Source: Nonomuraea sp. MG754425 (GTDB taxonomy: Bacteria; Actinomycetota; Actinomycetes; Streptosporangiales; Streptosporangiaceae). Taken from it: DNA of 34,431 nt. Of the stretch, positions 6,419-14,099 are shown piece after piece; the first letter of the stretch is position 1, and each line of letters starts with the position of its first letter. The stretch spans positions 1 to 34,431 of the forward strand of contig NZ_SSXE01000101.1 of the NCBI RefSeq assembly GCF_021699195.1, in the 5' to 3' direction. The translations under genes and the position numbers were made by a program. The notes beneath the pieces are model-generated. The model was given only the letters and a program-made list of their open reading frames with translations, was not told where the DNA came from and did not search any database.

Positions 6419-7738
6419 TCACCCGGCGGGCGGCGGGGTGAACGTGCACGGCAGCCGCTTGTAGCCGTTGATGAAGCTGGACAGCAGCCGGTCCGGCTCG
6501 CCCGCCGTGATGTCCGGCAACCGGCCGAACAACTCGCGGAACATCACCGTGATCTCCCTGCGGGCCAGGTTCGCGCCCAGGCAGAAGTGCGGCCCCGGCC
6601 CGCCGAAACCCACGTGCGGGTTGGGGGAGCGGGTGATGTCGAACGCGTCGGGGTCGGTGAACACGCTCTCGTCCCGGTTGGCCGAGTAGTACCACAAGGT
6701 CACCCGGTCGCCGGCCTTGAGATGATGGCCGTTCAGCTCGTGGTCGCGGGTCAGGTTGCGGCGCATGAACAGCACCGGGGCGCTGAGGCGGACGATCTCC
6801 TCCACCGCCCCGCCGATGCGTCCCTCGAAGTCCGACAGCAGCAGCTCCCGCTGCTCCGGATGATCGGTGAGCAGCTTCAGGCCGTGGGCCAGCGCCGTGC
6901 GGGTGGTCTCGTTGCCCGCCACCACCAGCAGCAGGAAGAACGCGGCGAACTCGCGCGGGCTCAGCCGCTCGCCGTCCACGTTGGCGTTGACCAGCGCCGA
7001 GGTCAGGTCGCCGGTCGGCGTGGCGCGCCGCTGCCGGCCCAGCTCGGCCGCCAGCCGGTGCAACTGCCAACCGGCCAGGGAGACCGTGCCCAGCAGCCGG
7101 GCCGCGCGCAGCCGGCCGATCCGGGCCGCGCCGCTGCTGTAGTCCACCGCGTTGCCGACGTACTCGGGGTCGGTGTAGCCGACGACGATGTTCGTCAGCC
7201 GTACCACCCGCTCGTGCTCCCGCGGCGGGATGCCCAGCATGTCGCAGATCACCTCGACCGGCAGCCGCATCGCCACGCGGGAGACGAAGTCGCCGGGACC
7301 GGCCTCGATCAGCTCGTCCACGATGCGCCGCGCGCGGCGGGCGACGTCGTCCTCGGCCTTGGCCAGCGTCTTCGGGGTGAACGCGCGGGAGACGATGCGG
7401 CGGATCTTGGCGTGCCGCGGATCGTCCATGTCGATCATCGAGTTGAAGTAGCCGTCCATCCACCGGGGCAGGTCGGTCGGGCTGGTGGCGGAGGGCTCAC
7501 TGCTGAACACCTCGGGGTTGCGGCTGGCCTCCTGTACGTCGGCGTGCCGCACCAGCGCCCACGCGCCCGGGTCGCGGCGCATGAACGGCACCTTGGGCAG
7601 GGCGAACAGCCGCAGGCCGGGCTCGGCGCGCAGCATGGCGAACGCGCGCGCCCGCTCGTGCGCGGGCCGTTCCCAGAATCGCAGGTCGCTCAGGTCGATG
7701 TCGGCCATGGTGAGGGCCGCACGATTGTCCGTTGTCAC
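6419..7738 (-). CDS. Cytochrome P450 (CYP125/124/142-like group)
   Basis: 439 residues from GTG 7738, which has GGAAGG 9 nt upstream; an ATG at 7708 has no such site. The I-helix oxygen-binding motif AGNETT, the K-helix ExxR (EEIVR), and the haem loop FGGPGPHFCLG with axial C386 are all intact. The FSSEPSATSPTDLPRWMDGYFNSMIDMDDPRHAKIRRIVSRAFTP region resembles actinobacterial P450s of sterol and fatty-acid side-chain oxidation. Assignment to that group is from general resemblance, not a computed tree. It needs ferredoxin and ferredoxin reductase partners, which are not adjacent. It is divergent from a TetR gene with a perfect palindrome between them, so it is likely repressed by that protein until a ligand, perhaps its substrate, appears. 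Confidence 0.9.
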   Translation of the reverse strand: MTTDNRAALTMADIDLSDLRFWERPAHERARAFAMLRAEPGLRLFALPKVPFMRRDPGAWALVRHADVQEASRNPEVFSSEPSATSPTDLPRWMDGYFNSMIDMDDPRHAKIRRIVSRAFTPKTLAKAEDDVARRARRIVDELIEAGPGDFVSRVAMRLPVEVICDMLGIPPREHERVVRLTNIVVGYTDPEYVGNAVDYSSGAARIGRLRAARLLGTVSLAGWQLHRLAAELGRQRRATPTGDLTSALVNANVDGERLSPREFAAFFLLLVVAGNETTRTALAHGLKLLTDHPEQRELLLSDFEGRIGGAVEEIVRLSAPVLFMRRNLTRDHELNGHHLKAGDRVTLWYYSANRDESVFTDPDAFDITRSPNPHVGFGGPGPHFCLGANLARREITVMFRELFGRLPDITAGEPDRLLSSFINGYKRLPCTFTPPPAG

Positions 7739-7755
7739 GGTCCACCGCCTTCCGG

Positions 7756-7779
7756 ATCTGGTGTTTACCATCACCAGAT
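7756..7779. promoter_or_regulatory. TetR operator between P450 and tetR
   Basis: A perfect inverted repeat, ATCTGGTG (7756-7763) facing CACCAGAT (7772-7779) with an 8-bp AT-rich spacer, sits in the only intergenic space between the divergent P450 and TetR genes. Size and symmetry are typical of a TetR dimer site. It would control both genes. Confidence 0.7.
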
Positions 7780-7818
7780 TTGCCGCGGGCGTCAAGCGAT
7801 ACGGCAGAATCGGTGGGC

Positions 7819-8472
7819 ATGACGCCCCATCGGACCTCCATGCGTCCCTACCGCGGCGTGCCGGCCGAGCAACGCCGCGCCGGGCGCCGGGCCGCGCTCC
7901 TGGAGGCCGGCCTCGACGTGCTGGGCACCGACGGCTGGGCGAGCGCCACCGTGCGTGGCGTGTGCTCGCGCGCGAAGCTGAACGACCGCTACTTCTACGA
8001 GAGCTTCGCCGACCTCGACGCCCTGCTGCTGGCCGTGGTCGACGACCAGGCCGCGCAGGCGACCGGCCTGATCGAGGACGTGGCCCGGCGGGCCCCGCGC
8101 CGCCTGCGCCCCCGCACCACCGCCATGGTCGGCGCCATCGTCGACTTCCTGACCGCCGACCCGCGCCGGGCCCGCGTGCTCGCCTGCGAGTTCCCGGCCA
8201 GCCCGCTGCTCCAGGAACGCCGCCGGGCGATCATCGGGGTGCTGGCCGACATCTACATCGCGCAGGTCCGCGAACTGCTGGACGAGGTGCCGCTCGGTGA
8301 GACCGATCTGCGGATGACCGCGCTGACCGTCGTGAGCGGCCTGTGGGAGCTGCTGGCGGCCTGGTTGCGGGGTGACGTCGAGACCGGCCGCGACCACCTC
8401 GTCGCGTACGTCGTCGCCCTGCTGCTGACCACGACCGACCTGGCCCCCGCCCTCGACCATCGGCTGCGCTGA
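7819..8472 (+). CDS. TetR family transcriptional regulator
   Basis: 217 residues from ATG 7819. The N-terminal helix-turn-helix (about residues 15-65) reads RRAALLEAGLDVLGTDGWASATVRGVCSRAKLNDRYFYESFADLDALLLAV, with the family YFYESF recognition-helix end. The C-terminal ligand and dimer domain (about 70-215) is variable, as usual. The ribosome binding site is weak (GGTGGG). A second ATG at 7840 is possible. Its site is probably the palindrome at 7756-7779, controlling the divergent P450 and itself. The inducer is not predictable. Confidence 0.9.
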   Translation: MTPHRTSMRPYRGVPAEQRRAGRRAALLEAGLDVLGTDGWASATVRGVCSRAKLNDRYFYESFADLDALLLAVVDDQAAQATGLIEDVARRAPRRLRPRTTAMVGAIVDFLTADPRRARVLACEFPASPLLQERRRAIIGVLADIYIAQVRELLDEVPLGETDLRMTALTVVSGLWELLAAWLRGDVETGRDHLVAYVVALLLTTTDLAPALDHRLR

Positions 8473-8493
8473 CGCCCGGCCGTGCCCGTGCCG

Positions 8494-9429
8494 TCAGTCG
8501 ACCGGCGAGGGCGGCGGCGCGCCGAGTGCCGCCAGCTCGTCCCAGAACCCGTCCGGGATCTGCGCGTCCACCAGCGCGTCCAGCCCTTCCAGCCGCTCCA
8601 CCGAGGTGATCCCCACCACGGTGGAGTGCACCCGCGGCTCGCGCAGCGAGAAGTGCAGGGCCGCCGCGGGCAGCGCGATCTGCCACCGCTCGCACAGCTC
8701 GCGCACCAGCCCCACGTGCCGGCCGAACTCGGGTGAGATCTCCCGGTAGCCGTAGGTTCCGGCGTGCCGCGGCGAGCCGGACAGGATCCCGCCGCCGAAG
8801 GGCGCGGCGTTGAAGACCGTCATGCCCCGCTCGGTGGCCAGCCGCAGGATGTCCTCCGCGCTGCGGTCCACCAGCGTGTACCGGTTGTGGGTGAGGACGG
8901 CGTCGAAGGCGTCGGTGCGCAGGTAGTCCTCCACCAGCGTCCCGCCGGCGGCGGCGATGCCGATCGCGCCGACCAGCTTCTGCTCGCGCAGCGACACCAG
9001 GGCCAGCACGGCCCCGCCCGGCGCCATCGCCTCCCGCACCGTGATCGTGAACGGGTCGTGCAGGTGGTAGACGGGCAGCGTCTCGACCCCGAGCCGGGTG
9101 ATCGTCTCCTCGAACGAGCGCAGCACCCGGTCGCCGTCGAACACGCCCGTCTCGAGGTCGCGGTCGGCCTTGGAGAAGACGGTCACCCCGCCGGCCTCGC
9201 CGAGCACCCGTCCGATCAGCGTCTCGCTGTGCCCGCCGGCGTAGGCGTTGGAGGTGTCGAGCTGCCGGAACCGGCCGGACACCAGCGCCCGCGCGAGCCG
9301 CTCACCGCCGGGGTCACGGCCCAGCGACGACGTGCCGAGCGTCACCGCCTCCAGGGGGGTGCCGGTCCCGGGCACGGGTCGCGCCTGCTGCTCTGGCAAC
9401 GTGTCCGCCTCTCTGACGATCGTGGGCAT
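8494..9429 (-). CDS. Aldo/keto reductase (D-threo-aldose/L-fucose dehydrogenase-like)
   Basis: 311 residues with the AKR (beta/alpha)8 barrel signatures. The catalytic tetrad is visible: D58 and Y63 (DTSNAYAGG), K87 (FSKAD) and a His in YHLHDP (122/124). VVGITSVERLEGLDAL near the C-terminus is the NADP-binding end of the barrel. The layout resembles the aldose (fucose, threo-aldose) dehydrogenases of actinobacteria, which oxidise sugars with NAD(P); the substrate is a guess. It converges on the TetR gene with only 21 bp between, so it is not part of the P450 operon. The start at 9429 has a poor ribosome binding site. Confidence 0.88.
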   Translation of the reverse strand: MPTIVREADTLPEQQARPVPGTGTPLEAVTLGTSSLGRDPGGERLARALVSGRFRQLDTSNAYAGGHSETLIGRVLGEAGGVTVFSKADRDLETGVFDGDRVLRSFEETITRLGVETLPVYHLHDPFTITVREAMAPGGAVLALVSLREQKLVGAIGIAAAGGTLVEDYLRTDAFDAVLTHNRYTLVDRSAEDILRLATERGMTVFNAAPFGGGILSGSPRHAGTYGYREISPEFGRHVGLVRELCERWQIALPAAALHFSLREPRVHSTVVGITSVERLEGLDALVDAQIPDGFWDELAALGAPPPSPVD

Positions 9430-9591
9430 GCCCGCCGATCATCCCACGCGCCCCGCAGAGGCAGCCAGGCCGGACGGTCCACCGCGTAGGCGGAGGAACG
9501 TGCGGATCACCTGGCGAGCCCGGACCGGGTTTGTAAATCGCGGTTCAGGAACGGGCTGATTCTGTCGGTCGCGCCCGCCATGATGAGGGCC

Positions 9592-10062
9592 ATGGCTTCA
9601 TGGCAGGAGTTTCAGCGGCACGCGCCGGAGCTGGGCGAGACGGCCCGGCGGTTGATGGACGGCTACCCGCACAAGGTCCTGGCGACCTTGCGCGCCGACG
9701 GATCGCCCCGGGTCAGCGGCACCGAGACCAGCGTGCGCGACGGCGAGTTGTGGACGGGCTCCATGCCGGGCGCGGTCAAGGCCGCCGACCTGCGCCGCGA
9801 CCCGCGCATGGCGATCCACGTGACCTCGCGCGCCCCCGACCCCGACGACCCGTCCTCCTGGGAGGGCGACCTGAAGCTCTCCGGGCGTGCGGTCGAGATC
9901 ACCGACCCCGGGGCGCTGGCCGCCTTCGACCTGCCCGACGCCGGCTCGCACCTGTTCCGGATCGAGCTGGCCGAGGTGGTGTGGACACGGGTGCGGGGCA
10001 ACGAGCTGGTCATCACCGCCTGGGGCGAGGGCGCGGGCGTGCGGGAGTTCCGCCGCAAATGA
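9592..10062 (+). CDS. Pyridoxamine 5'-phosphate oxidase-like flavin/F420-binding protein
   Basis: About 156 residues. The split-barrel core is clear: HKVLATLRADGSPRVSGTE (first strands), ELWTGSMPGAVKAADLRRDPRMAIHV (FMN/F420 phosphate-contacting region) and LSGRAVEI. Small one-domain members of this kind in actinobacteria bind FMN, F420 or biliverdin; a true PdxH role is unlikely. ATGs at 9580 and 9583 are also in frame; 9592 is chosen because family similarity begins at MASWQEF. The stop codon is followed at once by the 18-bp repeated motif (10063-10080). The gene converges with an SDR gene. Confidence 0.83.
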   Translation: MASWQEFQRHAPELGETARRLMDGYPHKVLATLRADGSPRVSGTETSVRDGELWTGSMPGAVKAADLRRDPRMAIHVTSRAPDPDDPSSWEGDLKLSGRAVEITDPGALAAFDLPDAGSHLFRIELAEVVWTRVRGNELVITAWGEGAGVREFRRK

Positions 10063-10080
10063 ATCTACAATGTAAAGGCG
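10063..10080 (+). repeat. Stop-codon-associated repeat, copy A (ATCTACAATGTAAAGGCG)
   Basis: Starts on the base after the TGA of the PNPOx-like gene. It is identical over 18 bp to 13917-13934 and differs by one base from 32734-32751. Its core TCTACA-A-TGTAAA is a near-perfect dyad. It lies in the 27-bp gap between two convergent genes. Confidence 0.85.
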
Positions 10081-10089
10081 CGGGGCCGG

Positions 10090-10851
10090 TCAGTGAACGG
10101 CGAAACCGCCGTCCACGAACAGCATCTGCCCGGTCACGAACCCGCAGGCGTTCCCGGCGAGGAACACCGCCGCGCCCGCGAAGTCCTGCGGCACCCCGTT
10201 GCGGCCCGCCATGTGCCGGGCGGCCAGCGCCTCGACCCGGCCGGGGATGGCCTGGGCGGGCTCGGTCAGGGGGGTCAGCACGAAGCCGGGGATGATCGTG
10301 TTGACGCACACCCCGGCCGCCGACCAGGCTTCGGCCTGCGAGCGGGTCAGCCCGGCGAGGCCGGCCTTGGCCGCGCCGTAGACACCGCTGTCGCCGAAGG
10401 CGCTGATCGACTGCTGCGAGCCGACGTTGATGATGCGGCCCCAGCCGCGCCCGGCCATCTTCGGCCCGTGGTGCTGGCCGAGCAGGTACGGCGCGGTGAG
10501 GTTGACGGCCATGGTGCGCTCGTAGTCGTCGGCGGTCAGCTCGGCCATGGGCTTGCGGATGTTGTTGCCGGCGTCGTTGACCAGGATGTCGATGTCGCCG
10601 CCGCTCTCGCACACCCGCCGGACGTCGTCGCGCTCGCCGAGGTCGGCGCTGATGGCGGAGGCGGTGACGCCGTGCCCGCGCAGCCGCGCGACGGCCTTGT
10701 CCAGTTCTTCGCGCCGGCGGGCGACGAGCACGACCTCGGCCCCGGCGCGGCCGATCGCCTCGGCCATGGCGTACCCGATGCCGGAACTCCCGCCGGTCAC
10801 CAGGGCGCGCCGGCCGTGAAGGGAGAACAGCTCCCGCAGGTAGTCGGACAT
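10090..10851 (-). CDS. Short-chain dehydrogenase/reductase (gluconate 5-dehydrogenase-like)
   Basis: 253 residues, classical SDR. Cofactor motif TGGSSGIG (19-26), VNDAG (91-95, in place of the usual NNAG), N117, and catalytic S145, Y158 and K162 (YGAAK) are present. The C-terminal VTGQMLFVDGGF is the usual cofactor-side end. VARRREEL after the second strand suggests NADP preference. Resemblance is greatest to gluconate 5-dehydrogenase-like and 3-oxoacyl reductase-like enzymes; the substrate is uncertain. There is no ribosome binding site, but TAGCTT (10860-10865) lies 8 nt before the ATG, so the mRNA may be leaderless. Confidence 0.9.
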   Translation of the reverse strand: MSDYLRELFSLHGRRALVTGGSSGIGYAMAEAIGRAGAEVVLVARRREELDKAVARLRGHGVTASAISADLGERDDVRRVCESGGDIDILVNDAGNNIRKPMAELTADDYERTMAVNLTAPYLLGQHHGPKMAGRGWGRIINVGSQQSISAFGDSGVYGAAKAGLAGLTRSQAEAWSAAGVCVNTIIPGFVLTPLTEPAQAIPGRVEALAARHMAGRNGVPQDFAGAAVFLAGNACGFVTGQMLFVDGGFAVH

Positions 10852-11154
10852 GAAGCGTCAAGCTAGCACCCCGCCGCCCGCGGGCACGCCGACGGGGGGC
10901 GCGGCCGTGACCAAGGCCACACCCAGGCCCACGCGGGAGGGGTGCGGGGGAATGGCTGGAAGGCCCGTGCCCGCCCGCGCGCCGCCATGTGCGCGCCGCC
11001 GGATCGGCCTTCGAGGGGGAGGTGACGGGCGCGGCGAACGACCCGTCACCGGCTGTCTCCGCGCCCGCCGCGACGGCCCCGACCTGCCCTCTGACCTGGG
11101 ACGACGGAAGATCATCGCCGTAGAATCGGCGGTGTCCCCGCCGCTCTTCCCGGA
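10852..11154. other. Intergenic stretch with one hairpin, no recognisable gene
   Basis: About 300 bp between the SDR start and the methyltransferase remnant. No frame in it continues the missing N-terminal half of the methyltransferase. The one clear structure is GGTGACGGG (11021-11029) facing CCCGTCACC (11042-11050) with a 12-nt loop, which could be a terminator or an operator. Confidence 0.5.
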
Positions 11155-11508
11155 GATCTCGATGAATCGCACCATCCGTACGACCTGGTGTACGACTCCG
11201 GCTGCCTGCACCACCTGCCGCCGCACCGCCGGGTCAGCTACCGCGCCCTGCTGGAACGGGTGCTGGCGCCGGGCGGGCTGCTCGGGCTGACGTGCTTCGC
11301 GGCCGGCGGCATCGGCTCGGAGCGCCACGACGAGGACCTGTACGGCGACGGCGAGCTGCACGGCGGCCTGGCCTACACGCCGGAGGAGCTGCGCCGGCTG
11401 TTCTCCGACTACGCCGAGGTGGAGTTGCGCCCGATGGCCGAGCAGCCGCCGGGCGGCCCGCTCTTCGGCTCCCCTGTGCTGCTGTCGGCCCTGTTCCGCA
11501 AGCACTGA
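11155..11508 (+). pseudogene. 5'-truncated class I SAM-dependent methyltransferase
   Basis: The frame from 11155 reads DLDESHHPYDLVYDSGCLHHLPPHRR and on, which is the second half of a class I methyltransferase (post-motif II acidic loop, then LLERVLAPGGLLGLTCF, motif III). The glycine-rich SAM loop (DLGCGTG) and about 100-120 residues before it are absent, and the bases upstream of 11155 do not encode them in any frame. A GTG at 11188 could start a 106-residue product, but that would lack the SAM pocket. The remnant probably results from a deletion. The HelD-like gene starts 117 bp downstream on the same strand. Confidence 0.7.
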
Positions 11509-11534
11509 GCGCTGGAGACGGGCGAAGGGGGAGT

Positions 11535-11563
11535 TTGCGCGCTCCCGCGCGCCGGTCTAAGCT
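11535..11563 (+). promoter_or_regulatory. Putative promoter of the HelD/HelR-like gene
   Basis: TTGCGC (11535-11540) and TAAGCT (11558-11563) with exactly 17 bp between, followed by an AT-richer leader and AGGAG about 12 nt before the ATG at 11626. The match to consensus is partial, so this is only a candidate. Confidence 0.4.
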
Positions 11564-11625
11564 CGAACATTACCCAATAATCTGACGCGAGCGTTCAAGA
11601 CCTCCAGTTAGGAGTATACCAGCAA

Positions 11626-13929
11626 ATGGCTAATCGTCAAGATGGTCTTGCGCAAGCCCTTGACACCGAGCAGCGCGCCGTGTCGTGGCTGTACGGCCGG
11701 CTCGACGCCACCAGGGAACAGGCGCGGCGGACGCTGCGCGAGGTGTACGCCGGCGGCGGCGTCGCGGTCACCCGTCAGGCGCGGGTCGAGCGGGAGGTGC
11801 TGGCCTCGGAGCAGGCCCGCCGGCTGGCGCAGTTGGACGCGGTCGAGCGCGGGCTGTGCTTCGGCCGCATCGACGACGCGTCGGGCAGCGGCGCGTACAT
11901 CGGCAGGATCGGCCTGCGCGACGAGGCGCACGAGTCGGTCCTGATCGACTGGCGGGCTCCGGCGGCGCGGCCGTTCTACGTGGCCACGGCCACCGACCCG
12001 GGCACGCTGGTGCGGCGGCGGCACCTGCATCTGAAGGACCGGGTGGTCGTCGGGATCGACGACGAGGTGTTCGACCTGGAGGGGATGAGCGAGGGCGATC
12101 GGCGCACGCTGGTCGGCGAGGCCGCGCTGCTGGCGGCGCTGCGCCGGGGGCGTACGGGCCGGATGGGCGACGTGGTGGCCACCATCCAGACCGAGCAGGA
12201 CCGGGTGATCCGGGCCGCGCTGCAGGGCGCGCTGGTGGTGCAGGGCGGTCCGGGCACCGGCAAGACGGTGGCGGCGCTGCACCGCGCGGCGTACCTGCTC
12301 TACACCCACCGCGACACGCTGGAGCGGCGCGGCGTGCTGGTGGTGGGCCCCAACCCGATGTTCCTGCGGTACATCGGACAGGTGCTGCCGGCCCTCGGGG
12401 AGACGCAGGTGGTGATGACCACGGTGGGCGAGATGTTCCCGGGCGTGCGGGCGGTGGCCGCCGACGCGCCCGCGACCGCGGTGGTCAAGGGCGACGCGCG
12501 GATGGCCGGAGTGGTGGCCGCCGCGCTCGAACTGCGCCGGCCGGTGCCGCGGGAGGACCTGGTGGTGGAGCTGGACGGGTTGCGGCTGCGGGTGCCGCGC
12601 GAGAGCTGCCTGCGGCTGCGCGAGCGGGCCCGCGCGGTGCGGCTGACGCACAACATGGCGCGCAAGCTGTACGTCACCGAGATGCTCAAGGAGCTGGCCA
12701 GGGCCGAGGCGCGGGCGCTGGAGGAGTCGCTGCGCATCGAGGAGCTGGTCATCGAGGGCGAGCCGGAGCTGAGCGAGCCGCTCGACCTGGAGGGCGACCT
12801 GGACGACCTGGACCTGGAGCTGGCCGCGCGGCGGCTGTGGGACGAGCCGGCGGTGCGCCGCGCGGTGGACGGGCTGTGGCCCGAGCTGACCCCCCGGGAA
12901 CTGGTGGCCGATCTGCTGTCCGCGCCGCAGGCGCTGCGCGCGGCCTGCCCGCCGGAGCTGGACTGGCGGACGCTGGTGCGCCCGCGCGAGGCGCCCTGGA
13001 CGGTGGGGGACGTCCCGCTGCTGGACGAGGCGGCCGAGCTGCTCGGCGAGGACGACTCCGCCCGCCGGGTGGCCACCAGGGAGGCCGGCGAGGAGCGGGC
13101 CGAGCGCGAGCTGTACGCGCGGGAGGTGCTGTACTCGACGGGCGTGGCCGAGCAGGGCGTCTTCGAGAAGGCCGACGTGCTGGCCGAGCGGCACGCCGAC
13201 GACGGCCTCGGCCTGACCACGGCCGACCGGGCGGCGGCCGACCGCTCCTGGGCCTACGGGCACGTGATCGTGGACGAGGCGCAGGAGCTGTCGCCGATGG
13301 CCTGGCGGATGGTGCTGCGGCGGGTGCCGGCCAAGTCGCTGACGGTGGTGGGCGACCTGGCGCAGACGGGTTCGGCGGCGGGCGCGCGCTCGTGGGGCGA
13401 GGTGCTGGACCCGCACCTGGCGGGCCGCTGGCGGGAGGAGCGGCTGCTGGTCAACTACCGCACGCCGGTGGAGATCATGCGGGTGGCGGCGGACGTGCTG
13501 CGGGCGTTCGCGCCGGGTCAGGAGCCGCCGGAGTCGGTGCGCGACGGCGGGGCCGAACCGCGGGCGCTGCGCCTGCCGGTCGAGCGGCTGCCGGAGCTGG
13601 CGGCGCGCGAGCTGGCGGAGATCGGGGCCGGTGACGGGCAGGGCCGGCTGGGCGTGCTGACGCCGGACGCGCGGCACGCGGAGGTGGCGCGGCTGTTCCC
13701 GCGGGCCGGCCTGGACGCGCCGGTGGCGGTGCTGACGGTCGGGCAGGCCAAGGGGCTGGAGTTCGACGCGGTCGTGCTGGTCGATCCGGCGGGCATCATC
13801 GGGCAGTCGCCGATGGGCGGCCAGGACCTGTACGTGGCGGTGACGCGGGCGACCCGCCGCCTGACGGTGGTGCACGAGGGCGACCTGCCGCCGGTGCTGT
13901 CCCGCCTGAACCAGAAATCTACAATGTAA
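11626..13929 (+). CDS. HelD/HelR-type RNA polymerase-associated ATPase (UvrD/Rep-like superfamily 1)
   Basis: 767 residues, within the HelD range. The N-terminal antiparallel coiled coil (about 10-70, EQRAVSWLYGRLDATREQARRTL) is the arm that enters the secondary channel of RNA polymerase in known HelD proteins. It is followed by YIGRIGLRDE and IDWRAPAARPFY. Motifs: Q-motif TIQTEQDRVIR, Walker A GGPGTGKT (about 207), motif II DEAQELSP (about 550), motif III VVGDLAQTG, VNYRTPVEIM, LTVGQAKGLEFDAV, and motif VI YVAVTRATRRL. HelD frees stalled polymerase. The Streptomyces homologue HelR also displaces rifamycins and gives tolerance, so that role is a reasonable inference. The last residues KSTM and the TAA stop are supplied by the repeated motif at 13917-13934. 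Confidence 0.9.
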   Translation: MANRQDGLAQALDTEQRAVSWLYGRLDATREQARRTLREVYAGGGVAVTRQARVEREVLASEQARRLAQLDAVERGLCFGRIDDASGSGAYIGRIGLRDEAHESVLIDWRAPAARPFYVATATDPGTLVRRRHLHLKDRVVVGIDDEVFDLEGMSEGDRRTLVGEAALLAALRRGRTGRMGDVVATIQTEQDRVIRAALQGALVVQGGPGTGKTVAALHRAAYLLYTHRDTLERRGVLVVGPNPMFLRYIGQVLPALGETQVVMTTVGEMFPGVRAVAADAPATAVVKGDARMAGVVAAALELRRPVPREDLVVELDGLRLRVPRESCLRLRERARAVRLTHNMARKLYVTEMLKELARAEARALEESLRIEELVIEGEPELSEPLDLEGDLDDLDLELAARRLWDEPAVRRAVDGLWPELTPRELVADLLSAPQALRAACPPELDWRTLVRPREAPWTVGDVPLLDEAAELLGEDDSARRVATREAGEERAERELYAREVLYSTGVAEQGVFEKADVLAERHADDGLGLTTADRAAADRSWAYGHVIVDEAQELSPMAWRMVLRRVPAKSLTVVGDLAQTGSAAGARSWGEVLDPHLAGRWREERLLVNYRTPVEIMRVAADVLRAFAPGQEPPESVRDGGAEPRALRLPVERLPELAARELAEIGAGDGQGRLGVLTPDARHAEVARLFPRAGLDAPVAVLTVGQAKGLEFDAVVLVDPAGIIGQSPMGGQDLYVAVTRATRRLTVVHEGDLPPVLSRLNQKSTM
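11644..11659. promoter_or_regulatory. CTTGC/GCAAG palindrome at the start of the HelD/HelR-like gene
   Basis: GGTCTTGCGCAAGCCC is a 16-bp palindrome with a single mismatched pair. It lies in codons 7-12. A consensus TTGACA (11660-11665) follows directly, but with no good -10. Its half sites recall the rifamycin-associated element found upstream of rifamycin-inducible genes, as I remember it. The position inside the reading frame and the missing central base argue for caution. Confidence 0.3.
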
Positions 13930-13934
13930 AGGCG
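13917..13934 (+). repeat. Stop-codon-associated repeat, copy B (ATCTACAATGTAAAGGCG)
   Basis: Identical over 18 bp to copy A. It contains the TAA stop (13927-13929) of the HelD/HelR-like gene and encodes its last three residues in part. It lies in the 170-bp gap between the convergent helD-like gene and the gntR end of the trp operon. I see no gene in the rest of that gap. Confidence 0.85.
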
Positions 13935-14099
13935 CCGGGTCCGCCCGACCGGCGACACGGACAACGGAACACCCGGCGAGCCGCACCGAGCCCACCCCGT
14001 GAATGAGACCCTCACCCTCCACCCCGACGGCGACGGGGCGCTCGCGGCCGGCCGCCGGCGTCGCCGGGACTCGCACGACCGGCAACGTCAAGGGCGGTG

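Noticed and set aside
6419..9429. Small biosynthetic cluster (P450, regulator, aldo/keto reductase)
   Set aside because: There is no scaffold-forming enzyme; the AKR converges on the TetR gene and is not co-transcribed with the P450.
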